Assembly (NCBI RefSeq): GCF_963169125.1
Contig: NC_084796.1
Location: 91,558,888-91,622,887 of the forward strand
DNA: 64,000 nt
Source: Humulus lupulus
Taxonomy: Eukaryota; Streptophyta; Magnoliopsida; Rosales; Cannabaceae
Reading direction: 5' to 3'
Positions 53,441 through 64,000 of the stretch are shown one piece after another (position 1 is the first letter of the stretch; each line of letters begins with the position of its first letter). Made by a program: the position numbers and the translations under genes. The notes under the pieces were generated by a model. That model was not told the origin of the DNA, did no database searches, and saw only the letters and a list, made by a program, of their open reading frames with translations.

Positions 53441-55132
53441 ATTTATCTTTGTTGTATATGAGGATCTTTGTACAAGTCCTTTCATCTCTCTCTTTTTTTT
53501 ACCAAACTTTTCCAAACGCTCTTATTTTATAAGGAACTCTTTTAATTCCCTCTATTTTACGTGGGTTATTGTTGTTGTAAGGACCTATCACCCCCTTGGG
53601 TTTTTGATCTCCTAATTTATTTTTTAGCTCTTGTTTTTTACTATTTTTTTGAGAAGAGTTGTTTGACACCCTTTTAGGAAAATCTACTCAGGTCGATCTA
53701 GAATGATTTGAAAGATCGTCTTGTAGGAGTTGGCACCTTGTGTGAGGGTGATTTTTTTTACCCTTTCTCTTATTGCACCTATAAGGGTGGCTAATCCTTA
53801 TAGGCACTCATGTTTTTTTTTATCTAGTATCGTAGGCCCAAGTGGATTGTGAGACTTATCTCTCCTAGCACTTTGATTGGTCTACACCTACACATGCTTT
53901 GACATTTTTTATTGATAGTAAAAGCACGTAAGTTAGATAAGCACTTTGGATATAAAAAGGACACGATTGTTGGGTTAGATACTTAACATCTCATTATCGC
54001 ATCAGAAAAGTACATGAGGAGTGTGCTCTTACTGCATTATGAAGCCAACTAGGGTGAGTCCTTTCATTCGTTACATAACAAGTTTATTAAAGATAGCCGC
54101 GAAGATGCTTTACTGCTACTTTAAATGGAGGCTTAGTAGCATAACCTTTTTAATTCATCATACTAAATAAGATATTCTTACTGGAAATACTTCTTGAGGT
54201 GTTTGACATTCTATGTGTGATGGAAAATAGTGTCATCCATGCGTGAAAACTTAATTAATTCTATTCACTAAATAACCTAAAAATAAACACCAAAGATTTA
54301 ATTTAATAGAAGCATTAAGTTCAATGTAGGTAAGTTGATCTAAGCAGTAAATCCATAAGCATGCAATTTATTTGACCTAGGGTAAATTCGTCATCATAAT
54401 TAAAACCAATTTTGACATTAATCTTAATTACAATTTATCACTAAAAACTTAGAATGCTAAATGATTAGTTAATAGAAACCCTAAGATGATAGTTGATTAA
54501 AGGAAGCCCTATTTAGGAATCCTCTAAACAAGACTAAATAATAATTATAAAATTAAAAATATATGAATATAATCAATTAAGTAATTGGAAATAGAAGAAT
54601 AATAAAAATTAATATAAACATGAAATCATATTTAGGGCTTTAAAATCAACGTTAACCAATTAAAATCTTAGCTAGACATAAATAAACAAGAAGCACAAGA
54701 ATTAATAGAGAAAATAAAGAAAGAGATGAAGAAGAATAAACTCTTGCTTGAATTCTCTCTATTTTTTGTTTTCTAGCCTCTAAAAATTTTCTAAGAAGTC
54801 CTTAAGTCATTTGTACTATGTTGGATTAATAGTACAACTAAACCTAGGTCAAAAATCACATTAAATTTATAATTTCGAACCCTAAGAGAAGGTCAAACTA
54901 AAAATCTTTTTGGAAAATCCTACTGTGCTCACTAGTAGTATTTTGGTCGTAACTCTCTTAATCACTTTTCCAAGAGAGAGCTACATCGTCGCTTCATTAT
55001 GTCGGTCCACACAATTCATCGACACAATTTTTATATCAGGGACAACGTTGTTAGCTCATAACCGATGCTATGTATTGTGAAAATTTAATTGATTTAAATA
55101 CGCGTGTGCACATAATTACACAAGTAATAAAA
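53441..55132. other. unassigned AT-rich region
   Basis: No gene or element I can name. A perfect 9-bp inverted repeat (CCTATAAGG, 9-nt loop, CCTTATAGG) lies at 53778-53804. From about 54240 the composition becomes very A/T-rich with unspliced-intron-like text, possibly an old minus-strand retroelement leader. Confidence 0.35.
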
Positions 55133-56287
55133 TGATAAGTAAATCGTCACCACAGGGATCGCAAAATAAAAAAATAGGCAAAACAATTACTAGACAACTT
55201 AATGGTATTAACAATTAAACTAGTTGTTTGTAAGCTAAACTAAATACTAAAAAGATGAAAATACGAAAAATAAAACTAAACTAAACAAACTAATTAGAAA
55301 AAAAAATTGGATTTTAAAATGGAATTGAATTATTAAATTCCCTTATGTCAATTATACTAAACAGATTGCGGTAGCAATATTTTAGCAAAACACCTAGGTT
55401 AACAAGAATTCAATAAAAGATCATAGAACATTCCCAAATCCTATGATATTAATTCATTCACCTAATTAAATATATTCTTATGCCAAATAGAATTTAAGAA
55501 CACAATTTGAAGGTTCAAATCTCAAAAGTTACACAAGGCCAATAACACATCCCTATGGTATTCACTAACATAACCAAACAATGATTATAAACTTGTGTCA
55601 TCCAAGTTCTTTCCATTATATTTAACCTTTCTGGCATCAAACATAACTAATCATCTTGCCATTGATGGCCAAAAAACAACAAGAAATTAACATAGAGCAC
55701 AATTGAATGAACAAGAGAGATTTTACTAAAAAAAAAGAGCAAGTAATTACTACACAATGACTTAGGGTTCATCTATAATTCAACCCACAAAAGATTGGTC
55801 CCCCTTCCCTTGTACCTATAGGTTACCTAATTTAGTAGTCTGAGTACAAAATTGTTCCTCTTTCCTTTCACATGTGAACTTCCTTTCCTTTTCTTCTCTA
55901 AAAATTGCTTCCAAATTGACTAATGCCCCATGTACTTGCCACCTAAGCAACTAATCCAACTCACTTAATGAATTTCCAAACAACTTCCTTGTCATGCATA
56001 AAATTCCAAATGAAACCTGATCAAAATGTTTCAGCAAAATCTGCTTTGCTACCACAAACCTGATATTTCAGCATCAAAATTTAGCTTGGATAACTTCACA
56101 ATTCTATTTTCATTCTTTATACAAATATCTATCCATACAAATATTGTTTTCAAAACATAAAAACACTAAAATCATAAAAACACAAAAGTTAGCTACAATA
56201 GTTAATAATAAACTGACATCACTCTCATTTTTTCCACATTTATAAGCTCAAAAGCACAATAAATAGCTTTTTATTCAAGAGTTATCA
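55133..56287 (-). repeat. 3' LTR of a minus-strand gypsy element
   Basis: The right border is well supported: on the minus strand TTTGGGGTG (polypurine tract) is followed by TGATAACTCTTG. The left border is set at TGATAAGT (55133), giving TGATAA/TTATCA ends and a 1155-bp LTR, but the neighbouring leader-like text makes it uncertain. It contains a TCACCACAGGGATC stretch, a phrase often seen at the edge of such LTRs. No coding. Confidence 0.45.
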
Positions 56288-57450
56288 CACCCCAAACATA
56301 AGACATTACTCATTCTCAAAATATAACAAAATACACAAATTGAACATCAAAAGAAAAAGAAAAACCATCAAAGACAAGTCACAACAAGTGAGGATACACT
56401 TTGTTTTGCCAATGCTTAAAAAAGGGAAAGGCTCTCGGGAATTTTATTTTGAATAAGAGATGTTGAATTTCAAACTTATACAAGTTTTAAACCAAAATCT
56501 TCAAGTGTTAATGTTGCTGTCAAAATATGAGTCAAATGTTTCTCCCTTTATTGCATTCATAACTTTTCCTAAACATTTTAAATCACCCAAAATCAAACTA
56601 GGCCTTGGTCCTAAAGCTTATATAATGTCTCCATAAGTTACTTAGCGATTCCCACGCTACTAATGTAGAAAGAAACCACCCCAAAGATCAATAGGACTTT
56701 ATCAAGCTTGTAATGATAGGCTAGGGTGAACGTAGGATAAGAGATATTAATTTTGGCTCAAATCACCCTAAGCACCTCAATCTTTCTAGGAAAAAAATCA
56801 ACGCACACGTTAATTTCCCAAAGAACACCCCACAACAAAATATTACTCTTGCCCCTTGCCTTTATTACTAACATACAAAAACAAAAACTAAAATAAACTT
56901 TTCTTTTATATAAAGAGTTGCACCCCAAAAATTAATTACAAGCATACTTGATTACTCTTGCCCCTTGCCTTTTTCATAATTTTTTTTTCAAAACTCTTTC
57001 CTTCGATTCAAGGGAGTGCACTCTTTAATCCTATTTTTTTTTCTTTTTCTTATGTACATAAATTTTGCTACTTTTTTTGTCGAATAATGATAGACAAACT
57101 AAATGGCAAGAGAACAATAAAAATGAGAATACACTCTCCCCCAAACTTAAAATAGAACACTGTCCCCAATGGTGAAAATAAGAAAAGGAAAATCCTCACC
57201 TAAATGCCTCTCTTACACTCGATTCCTCTTAACCCCCCAAAATGCAACAACAAATTGATCCTAGAAAGACAAAGGTGCGGAGGGGTAAGGTGGGAGGAGA
57301 TTATTATAGATAGCTAGGCTAAAGAGTGGCTAAGAAAGAGAAAGAAAAGTGTCTATTAAGCTCAACGTGGTGACTAGGGATAAAAAATGCATAATGGGTA
57401 GGCTTTAACAGTCCAAAGATTTCCTAAATCACGTCATTGGTGTGGTGATG
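56288..57450 (-). other. 3' non-coding interior of the minus-strand gypsy element
   Basis: On the minus strand it contains TAAGTTTGGGGGAGAGTGT (about 57130-57150), a G-rich phrase typical of the region downstream of pol in Athila/Tat-type elements, and it ends at the polypurine tract at 56288-56296. A 20-bp phrase (TTACTCTTGCCCCTTGCCTT) is repeated at 56846 and 56952. It is cut at 57450 by the start of the family-A element. Confidence 0.5.
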
Positions 57451-59415
57451 TGTAGAGTCCAAGAATTTTACTTAGCTAGTTAGATAGTATTAGTAGTAGT
57501 AATAGGTAGTAGTAGTTATAGTATTTTATTACTGTGGATTTTGGTTCAAGCCGGGACTTAGTTGAACACTCGTAGCAACACTTATAGATTTTATAAGTTT
57601 AACCTATAGTTTAAAAATATTAATTATAACATAAGGTTTGATTAATATAGCTGATTATGAAGATGATATTTATTATACTGTAAGGTTTAGATAGAACCAA
57701 TAAGATCATGACACTTGTCATGTGCATGTTGGAATAGTTTTATAAGAGAAATATTTGAAAACCCCAGAATCTGCCAGCAACTTTAAAATCGTTATATGAC
57801 TCTGTCAAAGTTGTTTACTCAATTCAAATTAGGCTGAAAAAGTGCAATTACGTGTATAAAATATCAGCGTATGCCGATATATCACAGCTGTAGGGGCGCT
57901 ATATCGCCACACGAGGAATACGAAAAATACGTAACTTCGCACGAATGTTTCGACGAGCCTCGAGAATACAAGCCCAGGTGATATATCGCCTACCATGGGA
58001 GATATATCGGCTCTAGGGCAAGATTTTAGATGGTTTTGAAACCAAGATCATTTTAATCCTTAACCTCTTATCAAGCCTCTGAATTTTTTTACCGAGTCTT
58101 AAGCCTCTGCCGAACGAATATTCAAATGTTTTTCAATTAAAATTCATTATTTTTATTCAAGCTAAAAGAAGATCTTTTCATTCTTGAACTCTATAAATAG
58201 GACCTAGTACCCAGCTATTTATTTCATTCTTCAAGCTGAGTTCAGAGCCTTCAAGATGCTAGGTTCACTTTAGAATGTTAAACACTTGGGTTGGGGTTAT
58301 AAGTTTTATCATCTTAAGCTTATTAAACCCTTGGAAAGTAAGGTTGATAGTGTGTTTTTTGATATCAAGGTGTAGTTCGGTTATAGTGCATTCAAAGGTA
58401 TTCCTATTCCTAGTTCATTTATGTATGTTTCATTAGTTTCTTGTAGTTTTCTCTACTCAAATCCTAACTCTCTGTTTTCCATTCTTGGTTAGGTATTTAA
58501 GTTCTTTGAACTTAAGATTTGTTGTTGGTAAGTATCTTCTCGGTGGTTTAGTTCATTTCTTTTCATCTCTTTTCTTTTAGAAATACTCACCTTCTCATTG
58601 TTGGTTTTAGGAGTGTTCCAAAATCTCGTCCTTGTTCTCACATCCCGATATTGGTAAGGAAATAGGATAGTTTCGATATGCTTATGTGTTATGTATTATG
58701 TATAATATGTTATGATAATTTTATGTTATGTTATGTTATGTTATATTTTTTTTATCTAGGGCTCATAGTTGTTTAGTTAGCAAGCCCTAGTGTTTATCAT
58801 TTTTATGTTTAAAGTTATGATTTACCCTACCTAAGATATTAGACAGGGGACCTAGATGGGTTATCATATACTATCATGTGATCTAACCTACCTCAGATAT
58901 TAGACAGGGAACGTAGATGGTTTATCACATGTCATAATGGCCATTAATATTGTTGTCATATATGGTATACATCTTTATAGTCATATGTTTATGTTTTATG
59001 TTTTTAGTAGATTTTTCCTTGCTGGGCATTAGGCTCATTCCTTTATTTTTTATATGTGCAGGAAAATAGTTATGGCGATGGAAAGATTCTTGGCAACTTG
59101 GGGTTGTGTAATGAGGAAGAATGGATTCGATCGACTGTGTAAACGATTCGAGGATGACTTTGATTTCAATCTTTTTATTATGTTTATATGTATTTTCCAC
59201 ACTTGGTTTTGTAACAAATTTATTTAAGATTTAAGTTATGTTTTATTTTTAAAACAGTGGGATCCCATATCATACCCCGCATTTATGTATTTTAACTTTT
59301 ACTTTATAGTTTTTAATAAAGTTATGAATGTTTCATATGTATGTTTTCTTAAGAATAGTGTCTATGTATAAGCAGTATTAATGGTCCAAAGTCTAGAATT
59401 AGTTGGGTCATTACA
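57451..59415 (+). repeat. 5' LTR of the + strand family-A element (1965 bp)
   Basis: Starts TGTAGAGTCC and ends GGGTCATTACA, followed after GT by the PBS. It contains the GATATATC palindromes (57873-58010, more worn than in the 2004 LTR), a TATA box at about 58190-58200, a TTGCTGGGC box near 59020 and TGGGATCCCA at 59258-59267, 148 bp from the end. Confidence 0.85.
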
Positions 59416-59417
59416 GT

Positions 59418-59433
59418 TGGTATCAGAGCAACG
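59418..59433 (+). other. primer binding site, initiator-Met tRNA type
   Basis: TGGTATCAGAGCAACG two bases after the LTR end. The first 12 bases match the common plant initiator-Met tRNA primer site. Confidence 0.85.
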
Positions 59434-59489
59434 ATTTATTCGCCTGAAGTTCTCCTCGATACGCACGCTCAAGCTCCGATACTAACTGC

Positions 59490-59563
59490 CAAGTAAGTGC
59501 TTATGATTATAGTTATTATGTTTATATGTGTAGCTAACGATTTTAGGCTTTATGTTTTCAGTT
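59490..59563 (+). other. possible intron in the leader of family A
   Basis: CCAAG/GTAAGTGC near 59488-59497 is a strong donor and TTATGTTTTCAG near 59552-59563 a good acceptor, immediately before the ATG of the extra ORF. The donor is also present in the minus-strand copy (CCAAGTAAGTAT), while its acceptor has mutated to CAA. The prediction is from splice motifs alone. Confidence 0.4.
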
Positions 59564-59567
59564 CAGA

Positions 59568-60026
59568 ATGAATGGAGCATTAACTTATGAGGATATCCAA
59601 GCCATTAAGGCCTTAAAAAGAATTAGAGAACCAAGAAACACTGTAGGAGTGCTAGAAAGAATCACTCGGAGACTACTTTTGTCCCACATGGAGATATGTC
59701 ACCTCCAAGAATCTAAGCAGATCATGATGAGATCAACGGAGCAATACATTTTAGTAATTAGAATTTTTAGAGATTATCTTACTGTGATTGCAGCCTTAGA
59801 ACAAATTTGGGAGATGATAGATGAATTGTCGATATCTATGAGATATTATTTTCTCATACTTAGGTTCACTTCAAAAATGGAATTTCAATTTACAAATGAG
59901 CCAAAACATAGAATTTTTACGAATCTTCCTCGAGGGTATTTTGAGGCACAACACAATGATGACTATGATGAAATAGATGACGATATGTTAGATGAATGAT
60001 CGGATGTAGAAGATCTCGATTTTTAG
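59568..60026 (+). pseudogene. extra small ORF upstream of gag (copy 2)
   Basis: Starts MNGALTYEDIQAIKALKRIR. Open for 143 codons to a TGA at 59997-59999, then a short continuation (SDVEDLDF) to a TAG at 60024-60026. It aligns end to end with the ORF at 29722-30189, including RLLLSHMEICHLQESKQIMM, the RYYFL segment and the acidic end (DDYDEIDDDMLDE). The TGA replaces a Gly codon. No known family is recognised. See the other copy for interpretation. Confidence 0.65.
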
Positions 60027-60540
60027 AATAGATTAGTTTCTTATTTATTTTTTTTATTTGCTTTTATGATTGTAAATAGTGAAACTTTTTTTTTCCAAAT
60101 TAATATCATTGTTGTATTATTAACATGTATGAGTTTGATTTTCGTTTGCAATCATAATACATAATGACTAAGTTCGGTGAGGGTGGAATCAAATCAATGA
60201 ACCGGGTTCTCTATATTGAGAGTTAGGGGGCCATAGTAGTGGGAACGATTTTACTAATCCCAGCCCTCCCTCAATATGGTTAACTTTGGAACAAAGATGA
60301 GTTTCGAGCTTGAGAATTAAGTCATATAGGATGATTAGAAACAGACTTAGAAAATAATAAAGATGGCTTATTTTTCTAAGTATAGAAACCCACTTTAACA
60401 ATAAAGAAGGCTTATATAATTTTCATCAGAAGTCATAATTAATAGGTCCGAGTTATGTTTGTTTAGATTAAGTTTTTGCCTTAGAGCCTATTAGGGTAAA
60501 GTTCTAACATGTTTTTCTCAACTGTTAGAACTTTTCTCAA
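60027..60540 (+). other. spacer between extra ORF and gag
   Basis: Non-coding, clearly alignable to 29189-29721. It contains the GGGAACGATTTTACT stretch and CCCTCCCTCAAT. No new feature. Confidence 0.5.
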
Positions 60541-61730
60541 ATGTCGCTCCGAAGATCTGCTCGCACCAATGGAAATGCCTCCAACGCTGCTCCTATAAGC
60601 AACGAAGGCCCTCCAGTTCGCAGAAGGGGAGTGGGTGCTACTGCCAACCGCAACGCGCCACCGCCGCCGGTTGACAACAATGTGGAAATTGCCAGACTGC
60701 GACAGCAAGTTGAGGAGTTACTACAACAACAGCGTCAACAGGCTCAGCCTCTGTCTCTGCCACAACCACAGTCGCAGCAGATGGCCCCAACACCCCATCA
60801 ATTTGGTCCATATGGGGGATGGCCAGTGGCGAACTATGCACCATATCCAGTTCAGCACATGGAGCCAGTTTATGAGCAGTTTCGTAAGCAACACGCTCCA
60901 AAATTTGAAGGGACTACAGATCCCTTCGATGCTGAAGAATGGCTCAGAAACGTGGAGCCAAACCTGACGCACATGAGTCTCGGAAAAGCGGACCGCATAT
61001 CTTGCATTTCATCTATGCTTAAGAAAGATGCCAGAATATGGTGGGACTTAGTTCAACAGACTCATGATGTTGCCATCGTGGCTTAGACCCGATTTGTGGA
61101 GCTGTTCCACAAAAGGTACTACAATTCGGCAGTCATCGCTTCAAGAGTCAAGGAATTTGCTGGCCTGAAGCAAGGGAGTTTATCAGTGGCAGAATATGCT
61201 CTGTAGTTCGACTGATTAGCCAAGTTTGCACTGGAAATGGTTCCAACTGACTATCTTAGGGTGACCATGTTCCTTAGAGGACTTTGACCGAAGATTGAGC
61301 TAGGGGTTAAGCTAGCACACTCGAGAAATACTACCTATGCTGATGTTTAAGAAACGACAATAGAAGTAGAAAGGCTGCAGGCTAATGTTAGTAAAGAAGA
61401 AGCTAGTAAGCCTGAGCCTAAACAGCAAAGTCAACCTCAGACTAGTCAGAACAACAACCACCACAACAATAGCAATCAGTCCAGCAACAACAATAACGGT
61501 CAGAAAAGAAGGCATCCTTACAATAAGTAGTCCGATAGTGATAAAATGGCATGGACGAATAATGGAGGTAATAGGTCGGGTTATGTAGAATAACCGCAAT
61601 GTGCTAAGTGCTAGAAGAAACATCCTGGTGAATGCCGGGAAAACACCAAGGGATGTTACAACTGTGGTCAAGAAGGACACCGGAAGAAAGACTGTCCCCA
61701 ACTCAAGCCAGAGGGGAAGATGAGATGGTT
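60541..61730 (+). pseudogene. gag pseudogene, + strand family-A element
   Basis: Starts MSLRRSARTNGNASNAAPIS. Open for 181 codons to a TAG at 61084-61086, where the minus copy has TGG (Trp). The capsid (FRKQHAPKFEGTTDPFDAEE, and FVELFHKRYYNSAV after the stop) and the CCHC knuckle CYNCGQEGHRKKDC (about 61655-61696) are still readable. Further stops lie at about 61206, 61218, 61287, 61350, 61530, 61593 and 61614. Most correspond to Trp, Gln or Arg codons in the minus copy, that is C-to-T or G-to-A changes. A frame change follows near 61725. Confidence 0.8.
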
Positions 61731-62490
61731 CTTGCCAGGGTATTTGCCTTAACCCAAGAAGAAGCTGATACTAGCAATAAAGTGGTCACAGGTCAGGTTT
61801 CTATCCTCAATAATATATGTTATGTGTTATTTGATTCGGGAGCCACTCATTCGTATATCTCGTTTGGAATGATAGAAAAACTAGACAAACCTTGTGAAAG
61901 ATTTAGAACTAGATTTGTAACAGAGTTGCCTTCGGGCAAAGTAGTTCTATCGTCACAGATAGTATGAGGCAGACCGATCAAGATTGAGGACTTAGAACTA
62001 GAAGGAGATCTGATAGAACTAGAGATCAAAGACTTCAACGTGATACTAGGCATGGACTGGCTAGCAAGGTATGGCGCAACCATCGACTGCAAACGCAAGA
62101 AGGTGACGTTCGAGACTCCTGACGGCCACAGACTATGCTTCATGAGACAAGTTTCAGGACTACGCACACCGCTAATATCATCTCTCAAAGCTCAAAAGAT
62201 GATAGAAAAAGGATGTCAAGCATTCTTAGCCAGCATCACAGAAGTGGTAAAGGAAACACCACTTAAGGATGGAGACGTTTGCAATGTAAGAGAATTCCCA
62301 GAAGTATTTCCCGATGACTTACCAGGATTGCCGCCGAATTGGGAAATTGACTTCACAATCGAATTAGTATCGGGTACTGAGCCTATTTCCAAGGCACCAT
62401 ACCGAATGGCACCTACTGAACTCAAGGAGGTAAAGATGCAGGTACAAGAACTCCTAGACTTGGGTTTCATTAGACCTAGTCATTCGCCAT
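61731..62490 (+). pseudogene. protease and start of RT, + strand family-A element
   Basis: In another frame (two open pieces, up to 61967 and from 62040): VLFDSGATHSYIS at about 61828-61866 is the aspartic protease active site with the normal D-S-G. GMDWLARYGATIDC follows, and then PGLPPNWEIDFTIELVSGTE. A TGA at 61966-61968 interrupts the protease. The frame changes near 62490, just before the RT fingers. Confidence 0.75.
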
Positions 62491-63820
62491 GGGGAGCGGT
62501 TCTATCTGTGAAGGAAAGGACGAAAGCATGTGGATGTGCATAGATTATCGCGAGCTGAATAAGGTGACCATTAAGAATAAGTACCCATCACCCCGGATTG
62601 ACGATTTGTTTGATCAACTCCGAGGTGCGACCATGTTTTCAAAGATTGATTTACGGTTTGGGTATCATCAGCTCAAGAAGCGGGGAGAGGATATTCCTAA
62701 GACAGCTTTTAGAACTCTTTATGGGAATTACGAGTTCTTAGTTATTTATTTCAGTCTTACCAACGCTCCAGCCGCGTTTATGGACTTAATGAATAGGGTC
62801 TTTAAGGATTACTTGGATAAATTCATCGTAGTATTCATCAACGACATCTTAGTGTACTCAAAGGACAAAGTCGAGCACGAGGAACAGTTAAGGTTGATCT
62901 TGGTATGACTAAAGGAGCATCAACTCTATGCCAAGTTCAAGAAATGTGAGTTTTGGCTTTTGCAAGTAGCATTCCTCGGGCACATTATATCCAAGGACGC
63001 AGTTGCAGTAGACCCATCAAAGGTAGAGGCTGTGAAGGATTGGCCAAGACCAAAGAACTCGTCAGAAGTAAGAAGCTTTCTGGGATTAGCAGGTTATTAT
63101 CGGAGGTTTGTAGAGGGCTTTTCTAAGATAGCCACTTTGCTCACCAACCTGACCCGAAAGCAGCAGAGGTTCAACTGGACTAATAAGTGTGAAGAAAGCT
63201 TCTAGTTGCTTAAGGATAAGCTGTGCTCAGCACCAGTACTTTGTGTACCGACACCCAACGACAAGTTTGTAGTCTACTGCGATGCGTCAAAGCAAGGGTT
63301 GGGTTGCGTGCTGATGCAGAATTACAAGGTGATAGCCTATGCCTCAAGGAAGCTAAAGGAGTACGAGCAACACTATCCAACTCACGATATGGAGTTTGCA
63401 GCGGTGGTCTTTACATTAAAAATCCAGCGCCATTATCTTTACGGAGAACTGTGTGAGATTTATACAGACCACAAAAGTTTAAATTACTTCTTCACTCAGA
63501 ACGAGCTTAACATGAGGCAGCACAGGTGGTTAGAACTATTGAAGGATTACGACTGCAAAATCCTATACCACCTGGGAAAGGCAAACGTAGTTGCCGATGC
63601 GCTAAGTAGGAAGAGTAATGGGAGTCTAGCAGCACTTGCCAGAATTGAAAAGCTGTTACAGCAGTAGCTGATCAGTGCCGGAATAGAAGTAGTCATCAGT
63701 AAGCTGGCTAATTTGTCTAGTCAGTCAAATTTGTTAGAAGATATACGGATTAGGAAAGAGCATGATGACACATTAGTAGCAAATATGGATGCAGTTAGAA
63801 AGGGGAAGGCCACATATTGA
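62490..63820 (+). pseudogene. RT and RNase H, + strand family-A element
   Basis: Reads [40 protein letters not shown] in the form [10 protein letters not shown], and [15 protein letters not shown]. The catalytic FIDD is FIND here (Asn codon at 62840-62842), so the polymerase would be dead even without stops. RNase [37 protein letters not shown] and [13 protein letters not shown] near 63580-63615. Stops at 62906-62908, 63203-63205 and 63665-63667 interrupt it. Confidence 0.8.
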
Positions 63821-64000
63821 GATATAAGGATCGGGTACGCATGCCAAATGATCAAAGGATTAAGATGACGATTCTAGAAGAAGCGCACAGTACCCCATAC
63901 TCAGTTCACCGAGGGACGACCAAGATGACTTGTGACATCAAGGTAATATATTGGTGGCCAGGAATGAAGAAGGATATAGCGAAATTTGTGTCTAAGTGCT
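63821..64000 (+). pseudogene. start of integrase, truncated by window end
   Basis: Frame-shifted relative to RNase H by a small deletion near 63815 that removes the [10 protein letters not shown] segment found in the minus copy. EEAHSTPYSVHRGTTKMT and VIYWWPGMKKDIAKFVSKC are readable, the first part of the zinc-binding region. The rest lies outside the window. Confidence 0.7.

Larger units (their letters stand above)
57451..64000 (+). mobile_element. second family-A gypsy element (+), 3' end outside window
   Basis: Same order as the minus-strand copy: LTR 57451-59415, PBS, extra ORF, spacer, gag, protease, RT, RNase H, start of integrase. It runs off the window at 64000. Compared with the minus copy it has many more stops in gag and two frame changes in pol, so it is the older or more mutated of the two. 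It and the copy at 25515-32237 face each other in opposite orientation about 25 kb apart. Confidence 0.85.

Noticed and set aside
57446..59420. Target duplication for the + strand family-A element
   Set aside because: The other end lies outside the window, so no pair can be compared.

Overview
This window is nuclear DNA of a flowering plant, most likely a eudicot. It is AT-rich and built almost entirely of LTR retrotransposons plus one large CACTA (En/Spm-type) DNA transposon. The fragments of plant host genes it carries have GT-AG introns, and the retroelement primer sites match plant initiator-Met tRNA. I see no intact, independent host gene. The species cannot be named from the sequence.

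Layout. 1-940: end of a Ty3/gypsy LTR (family B). 975-13246: decayed Tat-lineage Ty3/gypsy element on the + strand (gag, protease remnant, RT, two RNase H regions, integrase). Its long 3' region holds a 67-bp tandem repeat and an antisense extra ORF with its own TATA box, followed by a 3' LTR. A family-A solo LTR (2004-3915) sits where its protease active site should be. 13444-23288: a minus-strand gypsy element whose LTR is split by a copia-type solo LTR (13762-15598, TSD GCTTC) and whose integrase is split by another gypsy derivative (18375-22109, TSD CTTAT/CCTAT). 23289-25514: another family-B LTR and RT debris.

25515-32237: the best-preserved element, a minus-strand chromovirus-like gypsy of family A (LTR, PBS, a small extra ORF, gag, PR, RT, RNase H, truncated integrase). 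32238-34180: fragment of a nucleoporin-like (Nup93) gene. 35200-53440: a Transposase_28-like ORF split by a family-B solo LTR (35991-51684, exact TSD CTGAT), which is itself split by a 13.2-kb CACTA element (36334-49532).

The CACTA element carries exon-intron pieces of three unrelated host genes: isoleucyl-tRNA synthetase, DNA topoisomerase II and a CALS9/GSL10-like callose synthase. It also holds a native CACTA-associated protein remnant and a copia fragment. No recognisable transposase is left, so it looks like a non-autonomous gene-capturing element. 55133-57450: 3' end of another minus-strand gypsy element. 57451-64000: a second family-A element on the + strand, running off the window.

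The main points of interest are the multi-gene capture inside a three-layer nest, a small ORF conserved ahead of gag in both family-A copies, palindrome arrays in the LTRs, and the tandem repeats plus antisense ORF in the Tat 3' region. All family and domain names rest on recognising motifs by eye; no database search was run.
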